A stretch of 64,000 bases of DNA from Psychromonas sp. CD1 (GCF_002239585.1 NZ_NDFH01000003.1:1116001-1180000); one strand, 5' to 3'; counted from the stretch's first letter, positions 51,293 to 61,041 are shown. Notes: generated by a model from the letters alone, not told the origin. Numbers and translations are program-made.

Positions 51293-51421
51293 AAATTAAG
51301 TTTCTCGACTAATAAGGATAAAAAAATACAGGGATAATAACGCAAAATAACACGATAACCACTGAAAATAGTTAATGATTTCGTTACCATCAAAATGTTC
51401 ATCATCAATTCAGAGAATAAT

Positions 51422-51652
51422 ATGGCATTATCTAAAAACAAAAAACGTTTTATAGCTGGAGCTCACTGTCCAAAGTGTAATGCACTTGACACGATTGCAT
51501 TGACATTAGAAAATGCAGTTGAAACGTTGACCTGTGTGTCATGCGCTTTTACACAAACGCAAACTCCAAAACAAGCAACCGCCGCAACACGCCAATTTGA
51601 ACAGCTAATAGGTGTATTTGATGCAACAGAAGAAAGTGAGAAAAACGAATGA
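51422..51652 (+). CDS. yheV: YheV family putative zinc-ribbon protein
   Basis: 76-aa protein from ATG 51422 (MALSKNKKRFIAGAHCPKC). It has two Cys pairs, CPKC near 16-19 and CVSC near 40-43, consistent with a zinc ribbon, and the family ending QLIGVFD. It matches E. coli YheV (KRFIAGATCPAC from memory). It overlaps slyD by 4 nt, indicating an operon; the function is unknown. Confidence 0.92.
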   Translation: MALSKNKKRFIAGAHCPKCNALDTIALTLENAVETLTCVSCAFTQTQTPKQATAATRQFEQLIGVFDATEESEKNE

Positions 51653-52281
51653 AAATTAAAAAAGATTTAGTGGTATCAATCCATTTTGGCGTCACTGAAG
51701 TCGATGGAAATACACTCGACAGTACAGAAAATGGAGCGCCACTTGATTTTATTCAAGGTGCAGGCTACCTTGTTTCTGGTTTAGAAAAAGAACTTGAAGG
51801 AAAAATGGTCGGCGATAAATTCGATGTAAAACTAGAGGCAAAAGATGCGTATGGTGAATTCAGAGAAGACTTAGTGCAACAAGTACCTCTTGATCTATTT
51901 GAAGGAGACGAAAAAGTTGAAGTCGGCATGTCCTTTCAAGCCGAGACAGATCAAGGCCAACGCACGGTTGAAGTTACAGCTGTCTCTGATGATATGGTAA
52001 GTATTGATGCAAATCATCCTCTTGCGGGTATGTCTTTACAATTTGTTGGTGAAGTTGTTGCTATCCGCGAAGCGACTGAAGAAGAGCTTGCACACGGACA
52101 TATTCATGAAGCAGACTCAAGCTGTTCTAACCACGAGACACAAAATGAACATCAATGTTGCGGTGGAGATCATAGTAAACACACAACAGGTGAACATTGT
52201 TGCTCCGATGAGTCGACTAAAGAAGAAAAAAAGAAACACATTCTTGCTGTGGAAACTGCCACTAATTTACGTTTGATGTAA
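51649..52281 (+). CDS. slyD: FKBP-type peptidyl-prolyl isomerase SlyD
   Basis: Prolyl isomerase, chaperone and nickel-binding protein used in hydrogenase maturation. It is 210 aa. The FKBP/IF domains cover about 1-150 (VSIHFGVTEVDGNTLDST, LDFIQGAGYLVSGLEKELEG, DAYGEFREDLVQQVPLDLF). The C-terminal metal-binding tail is rich in His and Cys (GHIHEADSSCSNHETQNEHQ, then CCGGDHSKH and EHCC), as in E. coli. The last ~20 residues (EEKKKHILAVETATNLRLM) extend beyond that tail. A hairpin terminator follows immediately. Confidence 0.96.
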   Translation: MKIKKDLVVSIHFGVTEVDGNTLDSTENGAPLDFIQGAGYLVSGLEKELEGKMVGDKFDVKLEAKDAYGEFREDLVQQVPLDLFEGDEKVEVGMSFQAETDQGQRTVEVTAVSDDMVSIDANHPLAGMSLQFVGEVVAIREATEEELAHGHIHEADSSCSNHETQNEHQCCGGDHSKHTTGEHCCSDESTKEEKKKHILAVETATNLRLM

Positions 52282-52307
52282 ACGTTGCATTTTAAACTGC
52301 AACGTTT
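52280..52307. terminator. Hairpin between slyD and the convergent small gene
   Basis: AAACGTTGCA (52280-52289) / TGCAACGTTT (52298-52307), a perfect 10-bp stem with an 8-nt loop at the end of slyD; no long T run on the plus side. It touches the stop codon of the convergent gene. Confidence 0.65.
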
Positions 52308-52722
52308 ACACATTGTGCGTAACAGTAGCCTCAGAATAAGGGTTAACGGCATTATGATAGCAAGCTAAAATAACCGTTCTAACCCGTTTAAAGTCATATT
52401 TCTTATCTAAGTTTTTATCGCCTTTATCAAATTCAGTTAAACGTTCTCGACGAGAAAAAAAAAGTACACGTCTTTTCTCTGCTTTAATTTGTTCAGAGGA
52501 AAGTTGTTTATCTTCTTTTTCAGCCTCTTCTGATTGTACAATCGTTTGCTTTGAGGGGGTTGAGTGCGCACTTTCCTGTTCGTCACGTAATTTTGTATAT
52601 GCAGATATAAGCTGTGTTTTAGGAATAATCGGCCGCATGACATTATCATGTTGCATCGCTTCGGTCGCCGGATGAAAAGGGATCGCAATTGCAGAAGGCA
52701 AGTACGCATTTATATTCGCCAT
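52306..52722 (-). CDS. Hypothetical protein next to an orphan flagellar-rod-like protein
   Basis: 138 aa, no recognised domain. The N-terminal third is Pro/Ala-rich (MANINAYLPSAIAIPFHP), the middle charged and probably disordered (SEEAEKEDKQLSSEQIKAEK), and the C-terminus basic (DKKYDFKRVRTVILACYHNA). It begins 6 nt after the flagellar-rod-like gene on the same strand, so the two are likely co-transcribed and functionally linked. No signal peptide or membrane segment. Confidence 0.65.
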   Translation of the reverse strand: MANINAYLPSAIAIPFHPATEAMQHDNVMRPIIPKTQLISAYTKLRDEQESAHSTPSKQTIVQSEEAEKEDKQLSSEQIKAEKRRVLFFSRRERLTEFDKGDKNLDKKYDFKRVRTVILACYHNAVNPYSEATVTHNV

Positions 52723-52728
52723 TACGAA

Positions 52729-53010
52729 TTAAACGCTAGTATCTATCAATGTTCCCAACATCTCATCAGCCGTTCGGATAACATTAACAGAGGACTTAGC
52801 TTGAAATTCTGCTGTTTTTAAATTTAGCAACTCGTTATTTAAAGAAGAAGATTGTGACCTAGCTATGTCTATTTGTGCAGAAGGTAATGCCCCGCTATTA
52901 CTTTTTTTTTCTGTAGACTCTCTACTTATTTTAGAACTTGCTTCATTTAATTGCATAGAGGCATTTCGAAGACCTGAAAGACCCGAATAAAAAGCAGACT
53001 GAACATGCAT
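52729..53010 (-). CDS. Small flagellar basal-body rod/hook-like protein
   Basis: 93 aa that combine the N-terminal and C-terminal ends of flagellar axial proteins without the middle: QSAFYSGLSGLRNASMQLNE resembles the rod N-terminal helix, and LNLKTAEFQAKSSVNVIRTA followed by DEMLGTLIDTSV resembles the FlgE/FlgG C-terminal motif. It is orphan, with no flagellar operon around. It could be a minor axial component or a domesticated regulator. Confidence 0.7.
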   Translation of the reverse strand: MHVQSAFYSGLSGLRNASMQLNEASSKISRESTEKKSNSGALPSAQIDIARSQSSSLNNELLNLKTAEFQAKSSVNVIRTADEMLGTLIDTSV

Positions 53011-53097
53011 AATAAACCCCTTACTTAATAAAAACCAACACGCTTAAAATTGTGTTTTTTACAAAAAACAAAAAGGCATCGTACAAACTTTAACCGA

Positions 53098-53862
53098 TCA
53101 GAATGCTTTTATCAAGCGACAAAAATACTCTCTTTCACTAATAAAGGGGGCATGCGCTGATTTTTCAAAAATCACTTGCTGACTATGCGCTAATAAAATT
53201 TTAATTTGGGTTATACCTTGCTTAGGGATAAGTGCATCATAGGCACCAAATATAGATAAGCAAGGTTGTTTTATTTGAGTAAAACACTCTCTTAAATCAG
53301 TTTCTTGCAGCAAACATAAGCCCCCTAACAAAGCAGCTTCATTAGCAACAAATGAAACGCCTAATGAACCTTTCATAGATCTAATATCTTCTCTTGCCGT
53401 ACTTGGTCCCTGAGTTTGAAAACTCATAAAGCGCTTTAACGTTTTATCTTTATTTTTTTTTAAATTCATTTTGAAGTTTTCAAAGATAGCGCTATCTACT
53501 CCTTCAAACGCGTTTTCACTCACAAACTTTAACGCACTGCACACCTGAATTAATTTTTTAACTTTATGAGGATACGCATAACTAGCATAAGTCGCCAACA
53601 AACCACCTAATGACCAACCACACCAAATAGCTTGATCCGGCACGACTTTCACTATCGCCTCTAACATAGACGATAATGTATATGTTGATAATGCGCTACT
53701 ACTCCCAAAACCCGGCAAATCAATTAAATGCACACGAAAATGCTGCCCGAGTGATAATTCAACTTCTTGCCAAATAAAACTATTTGTACCCCAACCATGC
53801 AATAAAACAAGATCTTCGCCTTTACCCAAAATACGACACGCCACAACTTGATCTATACTCAC
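53098..53862 (-). CDS. bioH: Pimeloyl-ACP methyl ester carboxylesterase BioH
   Basis: Frees pimeloyl-ACP from its methyl ester for biotin synthesis. It is 254 aa (256 in E. coli). Alpha/beta hydrolase: LLHGWGTNSFIWQ near 19-31, nucleophile elbow WCGWSLGGLLATYAS with Ser near 84, Asp in IFGAYDALIP near 208 and His in KSAHAPFISE near 237. It is divergent from comF, the conserved bioH/comF(gntX)-nfuA arrangement of enterics and vibrios. Confidence 0.94.
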   Translation of the reverse strand: MSIDQVVACRILGKGEDLVLLHGWGTNSFIWQEVELSLGQHFRVHLIDLPGFGSSSALSTYTLSSMLEAIVKVVPDQAIWCGWSLGGLLATYASYAYPHKVKKLIQVCSALKFVSENAFEGVDSAIFENFKMNLKKNKDKTLKRFMSFQTQGPSTAREDIRSMKGSLGVSFVANEAALLGGLCLLQETDLRECFTQIKQPCLSIFGAYDALIPKQGITQIKILLAHSQQVIFEKSAHAPFISEREYFCRLIKAF

Positions 53863-53955
53863 TTTTACTCACTTTTCTGATTAATCTCATTACTCTAATA
53901 CATAGCATTAAAATAGTAGCCATGACTATTAATCGGTACATTATATAGAGAGAAT

Positions 53956-54708
53956 ATGTATATATCTGTACTATATAAAATATTAAATCACCTAAGCGCA
54001 TACTTTTTACCTGCACAATGCCTCTTATGTCGACTGCCTAGCCAGCACGAATTGTTGTGCCAATATTGCCGAAACTTCTTACTTAAACAGAGATCATATT
54101 GCTTACACTGCGCATTACCATTAACACAGACAGAAGCTTATTGTGCTCAATGCATGCACCAAAAAGATACTTTTACACAAATTTATGCCATTAATGACTA
54201 TAAAAAACCTTATCCCGTATTAATTAAGAATTTTAAATATAAAAAAAATTTATTAAATGGGCAACTATTGGGTCAATTACTGTGTTCATCTATACAACAA
54301 AACATAAGTAAAAAGCAAATTTCCCAGATTAACTTTTTAATTCCTATTCCATTACACCATCAACGCCTTCAGCAACGAGGCTTCAACCAAGCCCAGCTAT
54401 TGGCCGACGTGATTGGAAAGGAATTATGCATTCCTATGCTTACTGAGGCCGTACAACGCATTAAAAATACCACTGCACAAGAAGGCCTTAATGAACGTGA
54501 AAGACAAACAAACGTAAAGAATGCCTTTAAATTAAACACTAAATACCAATACGCATTAAAAGATGCTTATGTTGTCATTATCGATGATGTTGTCAGCACC
54601 GGATCAACTGTCAAAAGCTTATGCTCTATTCTTTTACAAGGAGGCGTTAAACGCGTCGACATTTGGGCTATTTGTAGAACAGCACGTCAACCTCAAAAAT
54701 CGAAATAA
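53956..54708 (+). CDS. ComF/GntX family phosphoribosyltransferase-like protein
   Basis: 250-aa protein. The N-terminal double zinc finger shows four Cys pairs (QCLLCRL, LCQYC, YCLHC, YCAQC) in residues 20-75. The PRPP-binding motif is YVVIIDDVVSTGSTVKSL near 212-230, and HHQRLQQRGFNQAQLLA near 135-150 is typical of ComF. In naturally competent bacteria ComF is needed for DNA uptake; with pilABC in this window a competence link is possible but inferred. The nfuA gene follows after 129 nt. Confidence 0.92.
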   Translation: MYISVLYKILNHLSAYFLPAQCLLCRLPSQHELLCQYCRNFLLKQRSYCLHCALPLTQTEAYCAQCMHQKDTFTQIYAINDYKKPYPVLIKNFKYKKNLLNGQLLGQLLCSSIQQNISKKQISQINFLIPIPLHHQRLQQRGFNQAQLLADVIGKELCIPMLTEAVQRIKNTTAQEGLNERERQTNVKNAFKLNTKYQYALKDAYVVIIDDVVSTGSTVKSLCSILLQGGVKRVDIWAICRTARQPQKSK

Positions 54709-54837
54709 TCTCCACAAATAACATTTATTTTTCTGGTACAGACAAAATAAAGTGCAAATCAAAAAAGTCCTTTTTTACATCTTAAATTTGCATAGGTATA
54801 ATGCTTGAGTAAATGACTCAAGATTAAGGGTAAAATA

Positions 54838-55419
54838 ATGATAAAGATCACTACTGTTGCACAAATACATTTTAAAAAATTACTCGAAACTCAGAATGAA
54901 GGCACTTGTATTCGAGTTTTTGTAATTAACCCAGGCACAGCAAAAGCAGAATGTGGTGTCTCATACTGCCCTGTCGAAGCGATAGAAAGCAGTGACACAC
55001 GTTTAAATTATGATGGCTTTGATGCTTTAGTCGATAAAATAAGTGTTCCTTTTTTAGAAGATGCTTTTATTGATTTAGTCGAAGAAGATACGGGGACGCA
55101 ACTTACTTTAAAAGCGCCCAATGCAAAAATGCGTAAAGTTAAAGATGATGCACCTTTACAAGAACGTGTCGAATACGTCATTGAAGTACAAATCAACCCC
55201 AAGCTCGCTAGTCATGGTGGTTTTATAAAACTCGTTGAATTGACTGAGGATAACGTCGCAGTCATAGAATTTGGGGGCGGGTGTAATGGTTGCTCTCAAG
55301 TAGACCTTACGTTAAAAGATGGGATAGAAAAAGAATTACTCGAAGAGTTTTCTGGTGAACTGCATGCTGTAAGAGATATTACCGAGCATCAAAGCGGAGA
55401 TCACTCTTTTTATAAATAA
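54838..55419 (+). CDS. nfuA: Fe-S cluster carrier protein NfuA
   Basis: Delivers [4Fe-4S] clusters to apo-proteins. It is 193 aa (191 in E. coli). A degenerate A-type domain (1-95; [11 protein letters not shown]) is followed by the Nfu domain (about 105-193) with the cluster-binding pair [17 protein letters not shown] near 149-152. SD AAGGGTAAAATA precedes the ATG. Confidence 0.97.
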   Translation: MIKITTVAQIHFKKLLETQNEGTCIRVFVINPGTAKAECGVSYCPVEAIESSDTRLNYDGFDALVDKISVPFLEDAFIDLVEEDTGTQLTLKAPNAKMRKVKDDAPLQERVEYVIEVQINPKLASHGGFIKLVELTEDNVAVIEFGGGCNGCSQVDLTLKDGIEKELLEEFSGELHAVRDITEHQSGDHSFYK

Positions 55420-55481
55420 GAAAACAAATGAATAATATGCTTTTTTATACATACCCCTAGGGCGCTGACAAGTAAATTAGT

Positions 55482-55521
55482 ACAAAAACAAGGTAATTAC
55501 CCATTATTTTCTTGTTTTTGT
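55482..55521 (+). other. Inverted repeat after nfuA
   Basis: ACAAAAACAAG (55482-55492) / CTTGTTTTTGT (55511-55521), a perfect 11-bp stem with an 18-nt loop, in the 358-nt gap between nfuA and deaD. Probably the nfuA terminator, although the T-rich arm is inside the stem. Confidence 0.5.
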
Positions 55522-55578
55522 GCTATACCTCAAAATAATACGAGCATTTTATAATCAAATCGAGTAGACTGCGCGTCC

Positions 55579-55610
55579 CTCGTAACAAGATCCGTATGGA
55601 TCCTTACGAG
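55579..55610 (+). promoter_or_regulatory. Structured leader of deaD
   Basis: Nested stem CTCGTAA (55579-55585) / TTACGAG (55604-55610) enclosing GATCC / GGATC with a GTAT loop. A second weaker stem TGCGTTT / AAACGCA lies near 55722-55750. Together they sit in a 170-200 nt leader before deaD. A long structured leader is usual for cold-shock mRNAs, and E. coli deaD has one; regulation here is inference. Confidence 0.4.
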
Positions 55611-55777
55611 ACATTCAGATTAAACCTACTACGCAGTAATGGATCATAATTCAAATTTGCGAAATATTAAATAGTTCAACTCCAGTTGCAACTATTGAGG
55701 TGACGTAGGTATAGGCTGAATTTAGTGCGTTTATGCACCGCTAAAACGCAGAATTTACACGAAATCATGAGGCCTCA

Positions 55778-57292
55778 ATGTCAGAGTCAAATATCACACA
55801 AGAAGAAATCAGTTTTAATCAGTTAAACTTACCTGAAGCACTACTACAAGTTGTGTCCGAAATGGGTTACGAAACGCCTTCTCCTATCCAAGCTAAGTGT
55901 ATTCCACACTTATTAAAAGGTGAAGATGTTTTAGGTTTAGCACAAACAGGTACCGGTAAAACAGCAGCCTTTGCTTTACCATTACTTGCTAATATCGATC
56001 TTTCATTAAATTATCCACAAGTATTAGTATTGACACCAACACGTGAACTTGCAATCCAAGTTGCAGAAGCATTCCAAAGCTACGCACGTCACCTACCAGG
56101 TTTCCACGTGATGCCTATCTACGGTGGTCAAAGCTATAACATTCAATTTAAACAATTACGTCGCGGACCGCAAGTTGTTGTGGGTACACCGGGTCGTATT
56201 ATGGATCATCTTAAACGTAAAACATTAGATTTATCTAAATTAAGTACTCTCGTTTTAGATGAAGCAGATGAAATGCTACGCATGGGATTCATTGATGATG
56301 TTGAAACCATCATGAAAGAGATGCCTGAAAAACATCAAACTGCACTTTTCTCTGCAACCATGCCTGATCAAATTAAACGTATTACTAAACGTTACATGAA
56401 TGCACCGATTGAAGTAAAAATTAAAGCTAAAACATCAACAGTTGAAAATATCGAACAAAAATGTTGGATTGTGCGTGGTGTCAACAAATTAGACGCACTA
56501 ACTCGTATGCTTGAAACTGAAGAGTATGATGGCGTAATAATTTTTGCACGTACTAAAACAGCAACGGTCGAACTTGCAGAACGCTTAGAAGCTCGTGGTT
56601 ACCGAAGCTCGCCATTAAATGGTGATATGAATCAACAAACACGTGAACGTACTATTGCACGCATAAAATCAGGTGGCTTAGATATTTTAGTCGCAACAGA
56701 TGTTGCTGCACGCGGTCTAGATGTTGAACGTATTAGTTTAGTTGTTAACTACGATATTCCAACAGATACAGAATCTTATGTACATCGTATTGGTCGTACA
56801 GGCCGAGCTGGGCGTAAAGGTAAAGCGATTTTATTTGTCGCACCACGTGAACGTCGTTTACTAAAAGCAATTGAACGCGCAACGCGCCAAGAAATCGCTA
56901 TCATGGAATTACCAACACGTGATGAAGTAACACAAACACGTATCGAGAATTTCCAAAAACAATTAATGAATATTTGTGAAAGTGAAGATTTATCTTTCTT
57001 CCGTAACTTATTTTCACAAATTGAAAAAAATAGTGAGCTTAGTGAGCTCGATCTTGTTTCTGCATTGTTGTTCATGGCACAAAAAGAAAAACCTTTACAG
57101 CCAGTTGAAGAAAAATTTGTAGAGCCCCGCACACATGAACGCAGTTTTGATCGTGATAGTCGTGGACGTGGCAGAGATCGTGGTGATCGCAGCGATCGCA
57201 ACAGTCGTGGTGATCGCGGTTCTCGCGGTTCTCGCGAACGTAGTACAGATGCTGAACCATCGGCTTATCAGCAATTTTATGCAGTACTTTAG
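55778..57292 (+). CDS. deaD: Cold-shock DEAD-box RNA helicase DeaD/CsdA, C-terminally truncated
   Basis: RNA helicase for ribosome assembly and mRNA decay in the cold. The helicase core is complete: Q motif with [12 protein letters not shown], motif [12 protein letters not shown], Ia [57 protein letters not shown], followed by the dimerisation region to about residue 435 and an Arg/Gly/Asp-rich linker ([20 protein letters not shown]). At 504 aa it lacks the RNA-binding (RRM-like) domain that follows this linker in E. coli (629 aa). The last ~12 codons (ending [10 protein letters not shown]) are antisense to a glmU fragment, so the original 3' end was replaced. Confidence 0.93.
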   Translation: MSESNITQEEISFNQLNLPEALLQVVSEMGYETPSPIQAKCIPHLLKGEDVLGLAQTGTGKTAAFALPLLANIDLSLNYPQVLVLTPTRELAIQVAEAFQSYARHLPGFHVMPIYGGQSYNIQFKQLRRGPQVVVGTPGRIMDHLKRKTLDLSKLSTLVLDEADEMLRMGFIDDVETIMKEMPEKHQTALFSATMPDQIKRITKRYMNAPIEVKIKAKTSTVENIEQKCWIVRGVNKLDALTRMLETEEYDGVIIFARTKTATVELAERLEARGYRSSPLNGDMNQQTRERTIARIKSGGLDILVATDVAARGLDVERISLVVNYDIPTDTESYVHRIGRTGRAGRKGKAILFVAPRERRLLKAIERATRQEIAIMELPTRDEVTQTRIENFQKQLMNICESEDLSFFRNLFSQIEKNSELSELDLVSALLFMAQKEKPLQPVEEKFVEPRTHERSFDRDSRGRGRDRGDRSDRNSRGDRGSRGSRERSTDAEPSAYQQFYAVL

Positions 57293-57353
57293 GTAAACGA
57301 GAACACATGCGCGTACCTTTACCCGCAGCAAGAATAACAACACTCAGAGACAT
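57249..57353 (-). pseudogene. glmU: 5' fragment of glmU, antisense in the deaD 3' end
   Basis: About 35 codons encoding [20 protein letters not shown] then [15 protein letters not shown], the unmistakable N-terminus of GlmU (uridylyltransferase motif LAAGKGTRM), with its own ribosome site GAGG upstream of the ATG. Homology stops after MVQH, where the deaD linker begins on the other strand. The frame continues as nonsense antisense to the deaD Arg/Gly codons. It is a relocated fragment; a full glmU must exist elsewhere because the gene is essential. Confidence 0.9.
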
Positions 57354-57502
57354 ATTAACAACCTCAAAAAATAAAAGAGAAGATAAAAAACTATTTTAAC
57401 GGACTTTTAAAGCAGAGCGAATAATAATGTTTAATTTAACTGTCGAAAAGCACGCTTTTTCTGCATAATCTTAACCCTTAGCGGGTAAAAAAGGCATCTT
57501 TC

Positions 57503-58423
57503 ATGAAACAAAAAATATTACAAGCAATGCACGTGTTACCAACAATTGATATTAATATGGAAATTAAGCAACGTGTTAACTTTATAAAAATAAAATTACA
57601 ACAAGCGAAGAGTCATGCTCTCATATTAGGCATCAGTGGTGGTGTTGATTCAAGTTGTGCGGGTCGACTTTGCCAATTAGCTATCAGCGAACTTAACCTA
57701 GAATATAAAACAAATGCATATCAATTTATTGCTGTACGTTTGCCCTACGCGCAACAAATTGATGAAAAAGAAGCACAAATTGCTATACAATTTATCCGCC
57801 CTACACATTGTGTAACCGTCAACGTTCAAACGGGAACCGATGCTATTCATCAAGAAACGCTCAACAGTTTACGCCACAACAATATTGATATTCAAAGGGT
57901 GAACTTAGATTTTGTTAAAGGTAATGTAAAAGCACGCATGCGCATGATAGCCCAATATGAAATTGCAGGCATAATGGGAGGTCTCGTCGTCGGCACCGAT
58001 CACAGTGCGGAGAACATTACGGGTTTCTATACTAAGCATGGTGATGGTGCTTGCGATCTTGCACCTTTATTTGGCTTAAATAAACGTCAAGTTCGTGCAC
58101 TTACAAAGCAACTTGGCGCCCCACAAATACTGGTTGAAAAAGTGCCAACCGCAGACTTAGAAGAACAACGACCACTTCTTGAAGATGAAGTCGCATTAGG
58201 TATGACCTATCAACAAATAGATGATTTTTTAGAAGGTTTAAGCATTCCTCTCGATATTGAAAATAAACTCATAAAATTATACCTTACAACCGAGCATAAA
58301 CGCCAAAGCATCCCTACTCTGTACAATTTAATAATACAGCTAAATAATAGACCGAGAAAGAAACTTTTTTTTAAAACGCCACTTCAGATTATGGCAGAAC
58401 ACATAACCGCACTTGCGGCTTAG
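57503..58423 (+). CDS. nadE: NH3-dependent NAD synthetase NadE, with an IS30-derived C-terminal tail
   Basis: Final step of NAD synthesis. It is 306 aa, against 275 in E. coli. The P-loop is [18 protein letters not shown] near 47-62, [11 protein letters not shown] near 80, [21 protein letters not shown] near 155-175, [12 protein letters not shown] near 215, and [15 protein letters not shown] near 265-275. There normal NadE would end in a few more residues. Instead it continues in frame into [19 protein letters not shown] and [12 protein letters not shown], the C-terminus of an IS30-family transposase. NadE thus lost about five native residues and gained about 30; activity is likely but untested. 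Confidence 0.93.
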   Translation: MKQKILQAMHVLPTIDINMEIKQRVNFIKIKLQQAKSHALILGISGGVDSSCAGRLCQLAISELNLEYKTNAYQFIAVRLPYAQQIDEKEAQIAIQFIRPTHCVTVNVQTGTDAIHQETLNSLRHNNIDIQRVNLDFVKGNVKARMRMIAQYEIAGIMGGLVVGTDHSAENITGFYTKHGDGACDLAPLFGLNKRQVRALTKQLGAPQILVEKVPTADLEEQRPLLEDEVALGMTYQQIDDFLEGLSIPLDIENKLIKLYLTTEHKRQSIPTLYNLIIQLNNRPRKKLFFKTPLQIMAEHITALAA

Positions 58424-58452
58424 CGGTTATGCACTTCAAGGTTGAATCTGCC
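58333..58452 (+). mobile_element. IS30-family 3' end remnant, copy 2
   Basis: 119 of 120 bases identical to 48056-48175. The left part is translated as the tail of nadE; the right part contains the presumed inverted-repeat end GCACTTCAAGGTTGAATCTG, then CC at 58451-58452. An ACCGC / GCGGT-type stem inside may act as a terminator. There is no remaining transposase body. Confidence 0.8.
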
Positions 58453-58642
58453 TAGGATAACGAATTTAAAGCAAAGGTTAGACGCTCGTATCAATAGTAG
58501 ACTTAAACCAATGTAATATATTTAAAATGAAGCAAACAATGTATACGTTCGTATCTGCTTTATATCACGTCTTCATTTAATGAATCGACTTACTTTTATG
58601 TTTTTAAAGTCATTTTACTGCAAAATATTTTGTTCTAGACAA

Positions 58643-58661
58643 AATAATGAGAGTCATTATC
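58643..58661. promoter_or_regulatory. Fur-box-like site
   Basis: AATAATGAGAGTCATTATC matches the 19-bp Fur consensus GATAATGATAATCATTATC at 16 positions. It lies about 190 nt before asd in the 395-nt gap after the IS remnant (58453-58850), where no other ORF is seen. Fur control of asd would be unusual; the site may belong to a lost neighbour. Confidence 0.5.
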
Positions 58662-58850
58662 AATAAAATTCAGGTTGTATCATTAATTAAAGTAAAAGAC
58701 TAGCCAGAGTAAACAAGTTAATGCTAGATTGGAAAACATTAAACCTTTTCCACACATTTTATGAGTCTATTTTCTTATACTAACGACATAATAAGAACAA
58801 CAATAAGAGTGATAAAAGGTAATAACTCAACAATTAAGGATTTAAAAATG

Positions 58851-59963
58851 ATGAAAAAAGTAGGATTAATTGGTTGGCGTGGCATGGTTGGCTCTGTATT
58901 GATACAACGAATGTCAGCTGAAAATGACTTCTCAACCATGGAGCCTGTTTTTTTTAGTACATCCCAAGCTGGACTAAAGGCACCCTTGCATGGACAACCA
59001 GAAAATATTCTACAAGATGCATATGCACTGAAGAGCCTCAGTGAAATGGATATTATTCTGACCTGCCAAGGTGGAAAATACAGCGATGACATATACCCTA
59101 AATTACGTGCTCAAGGATGGAATGGATATTGGATTGATGCGGCATCAACATTACGCATGAACGATGACGCATTGATTGTCCTAGATCCTATCAACAATAA
59201 AGCAATACAAGAAGGCCTACAAAACGGCATTAAAACTTATGTAGGTGGTAATTGTACTGTTTCTCTACTGCTGATGGCATTAGGTGGCTTATTTGCTAAA
59301 GATCTTATCGAATGGGTTGCACCACAAACGTATCAAGCGGCATCTGGCGCTGGCGCGCGTAATATGCGTGAATTAATCGCTCAAATGGGCTCTATTAATC
59401 AATGTGTTGCCGAGCAGCTGGCCGATCCTGCTTCTGCTATTTTAGAGATAGATAGAAAAGTAGCACAGCACCTACGTAGTGACCTTTTACCTACAGAACA
59501 ATTTGGTAGCCCTCTTGCAGGTAGTTTGATCCCTTGGATAGATGTTGAAATGCCATCTGGTCAAAGTAAAGAAGAATGGAAAGCACAAGTAGAAGCGAAT
59601 AAAATTTTAGGTAAAAATAAAGACATCATTCCTATTGATGGTTTATGCGTACGTATTGGGGCGATGCGATGCCATAGCCAAGCTATCACAATGAAGTTGA
59701 GAAAAGATATCTCAATATCTACCATTGAAAAAATACTCGCCGAACACAATGAATGGGTAAAAGTAATTCCTAACACTCGAGAAGCATCGATTAAAGAATT
59801 ATCTCCAGCGGCGGTTACCGGAACATTAAATGTACCTGTCGGGCGTATAAGAAAATTAAGTATGGGCGCACAATATGTGAGTGCTTTTACCGTCGGAGAC
59901 CAATTATTATGGGGAGCGGCAGAGCCTCTACGACGCATGCTCAATATATTATTAAATCAATAA
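58851..59963 (+). CDS. asd: Aspartate-semialdehyde dehydrogenase
   Basis: NADPH enzyme reducing aspartyl phosphate, the branch point to lysine/DAP, threonine and methionine. It is 370 aa from ATG 58851 ([18 protein letters not shown]; a second ATG at 58848 is possible). The AAGGA site 58836-58840 rules out the 90-nt-longer frame. NADP fold GWRGMVGS at 8-15, active-site Cys in [15 protein letters not shown] near 135, [15 protein letters not shown] with catalytic His near 275. A terminator follows. Confidence 0.96.
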   Translation: MKKVGLIGWRGMVGSVLIQRMSAENDFSTMEPVFFSTSQAGLKAPLHGQPENILQDAYALKSLSEMDIILTCQGGKYSDDIYPKLRAQGWNGYWIDAASTLRMNDDALIVLDPINNKAIQEGLQNGIKTYVGGNCTVSLLLMALGGLFAKDLIEWVAPQTYQAASGAGARNMRELIAQMGSINQCVAEQLADPASAILEIDRKVAQHLRSDLLPTEQFGSPLAGSLIPWIDVEMPSGQSKEEWKAQVEANKILGKNKDIIPIDGLCVRIGAMRCHSQAITMKLRKDISISTIEKILAEHNEWVKVIPNTREASIKELSPAAVTGTLNVPVGRIRKLSMGAQYVSAFTVGDQLLWGAAEPLRRMLNILLNQ

Positions 59964-59973
59964 CATAAAATAT

Positions 59974-60004
59974 AAAAAAGCTCCTGATCATTAAGGAGCC
60001 TTTA
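59974..60004. terminator. Terminator between asd and gpsA (convergent)
   Basis: AAAGCTCCT / AGGAGCCTTT-type 8-9 bp stem with a GATCATTA loop, an A run on the left and T's on the right. Works for both converging genes. Confidence 0.8.
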
Positions 60005-60015
60005 AATAGGTGTTT

Positions 60016-61023
60016 TTAACTTTCACCTGTTTTAGCGCGAGCTAATAAATCTACCGCAGCGGCTTTAACTGCTTTTCCTTGATACAGTACATAATAAATT
60101 TGTTCACAAATTGGCATTTCAATCTGTAAATTCTTCGCTAAATTATATACTTCTTCAGTATTACGATATCCTTCAACCACTTGCCCGATTTCTTGCTGTG
60201 CTTCAATAATACCTTTACCTTTCCCAAGTGCTAAACCAAAGCGACGATTTCGAGATTGATTATCCGTACAAGTTAACACCAAATCACCTAAACCAGCCAT
60301 CCCCATAAAAGAAGCCTCTTTAGCTCCAAGTGCTACACCTAATCGCGTTAATTCAACTAAACCTCGCGTTATCAACGCAGTGCGAGCATTCGCACCAAAA
60401 CCAAGTCCATCGGCTAATCCCGCACCGATAGCAATAACATTCTTAACCGCGCCACCTAGTTGCACAGCAATAAAGTCATCGGAAACATAAGCTCTAAAAT
60501 TACTTTTATTATGTAATAAATCTGCGATTTCTTGAGTGAATTTAGTTTGAGATCCCGCAACAGCTACCGCTGTCGGTAATCCTTTTGCTACCTCAAGAGC
60601 AAAAGTCGGCCCTGAAATAACGGCTAAAGGGTAATCGTGACCTAATACATCATTAGCCACTTTTTGTAATAATCGACCCGTTTTAGCCTCTAACCCCTTC
60701 GTTGCCCAAGCAATACGATGCTGAGCAGTTAAAAAGGGTTTGATCTGCTCTAAAACCAAACCAAATACATGGCTAGGAACAACCAATAAAACGGTCTTCG
60801 TCGACATCAAACACTTTTCTAAACTCTCTTCAACCGTTAATAATTCAGGAAAAGAAATTCCAGCAAGAAAAGCCTTATTTTCTCTATCTTTTTGTAAACG
60901 ATGAACATGAGTGGCCTCATGCCCCCAGAGTGATACTAAATGTCCGTTTCTAGCCAAACATACAGCAAGAGCAGTACCGTACGATCCTGCCCCTAAGACT
61001 GTAATGGCTTTCTGATTTGCCAT
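60016..61023 (-). CDS. gpsA: Glycerol-3-phosphate dehydrogenase [NAD(P)+]
   Basis: Makes sn-glycerol-3-phosphate for phospholipids. It is 335 aa (339 in E. coli). N-terminal Rossmann motif [20 protein letters not shown] near 8-27; [18 protein letters not shown] near 138; catalytic Lys in [20 protein letters not shown] near 190; [18 protein letters not shown] near 215. It follows secB by 18 nt, the conserved secB-gpsA pair. Confidence 0.97.
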   Translation of the reverse strand: MANQKAITVLGAGSYGTALAVCLARNGHLVSLWGHEATHVHRLQKDRENKAFLAGISFPELLTVEESLEKCLMSTKTVLLVVPSHVFGLVLEQIKPFLTAQHRIAWATKGLEAKTGRLLQKVANDVLGHDYPLAVISGPTFALEVAKGLPTAVAVAGSQTKFTQEIADLLHNKSNFRAYVSDDFIAVQLGGAVKNVIAIGAGLADGLGFGANARTALITRGLVELTRLGVALGAKEASFMGMAGLGDLVLTCTDNQSRNRRFGLALGKGKGIIEAQQEIGQVVEGYRNTEEVYNLAKNLQIEMPICEQIYYVLYQGKAVKAAAVDLLARAKTGES

Positions 61024-61041
61024 GAATACCTACTTATTAAA

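Noticed and set aside
57354-57502. Possible longer glmU upstream region or small gene before nadE
   Set aside because: Only the glmU ribosome site is recognisable; no further homology or ORF could be supported.
58453-58850. Lysine riboswitch or leader upstream of asd
   Set aside because: None of the conserved lysine-aptamer blocks is visible; only a Fur-like site is supported.
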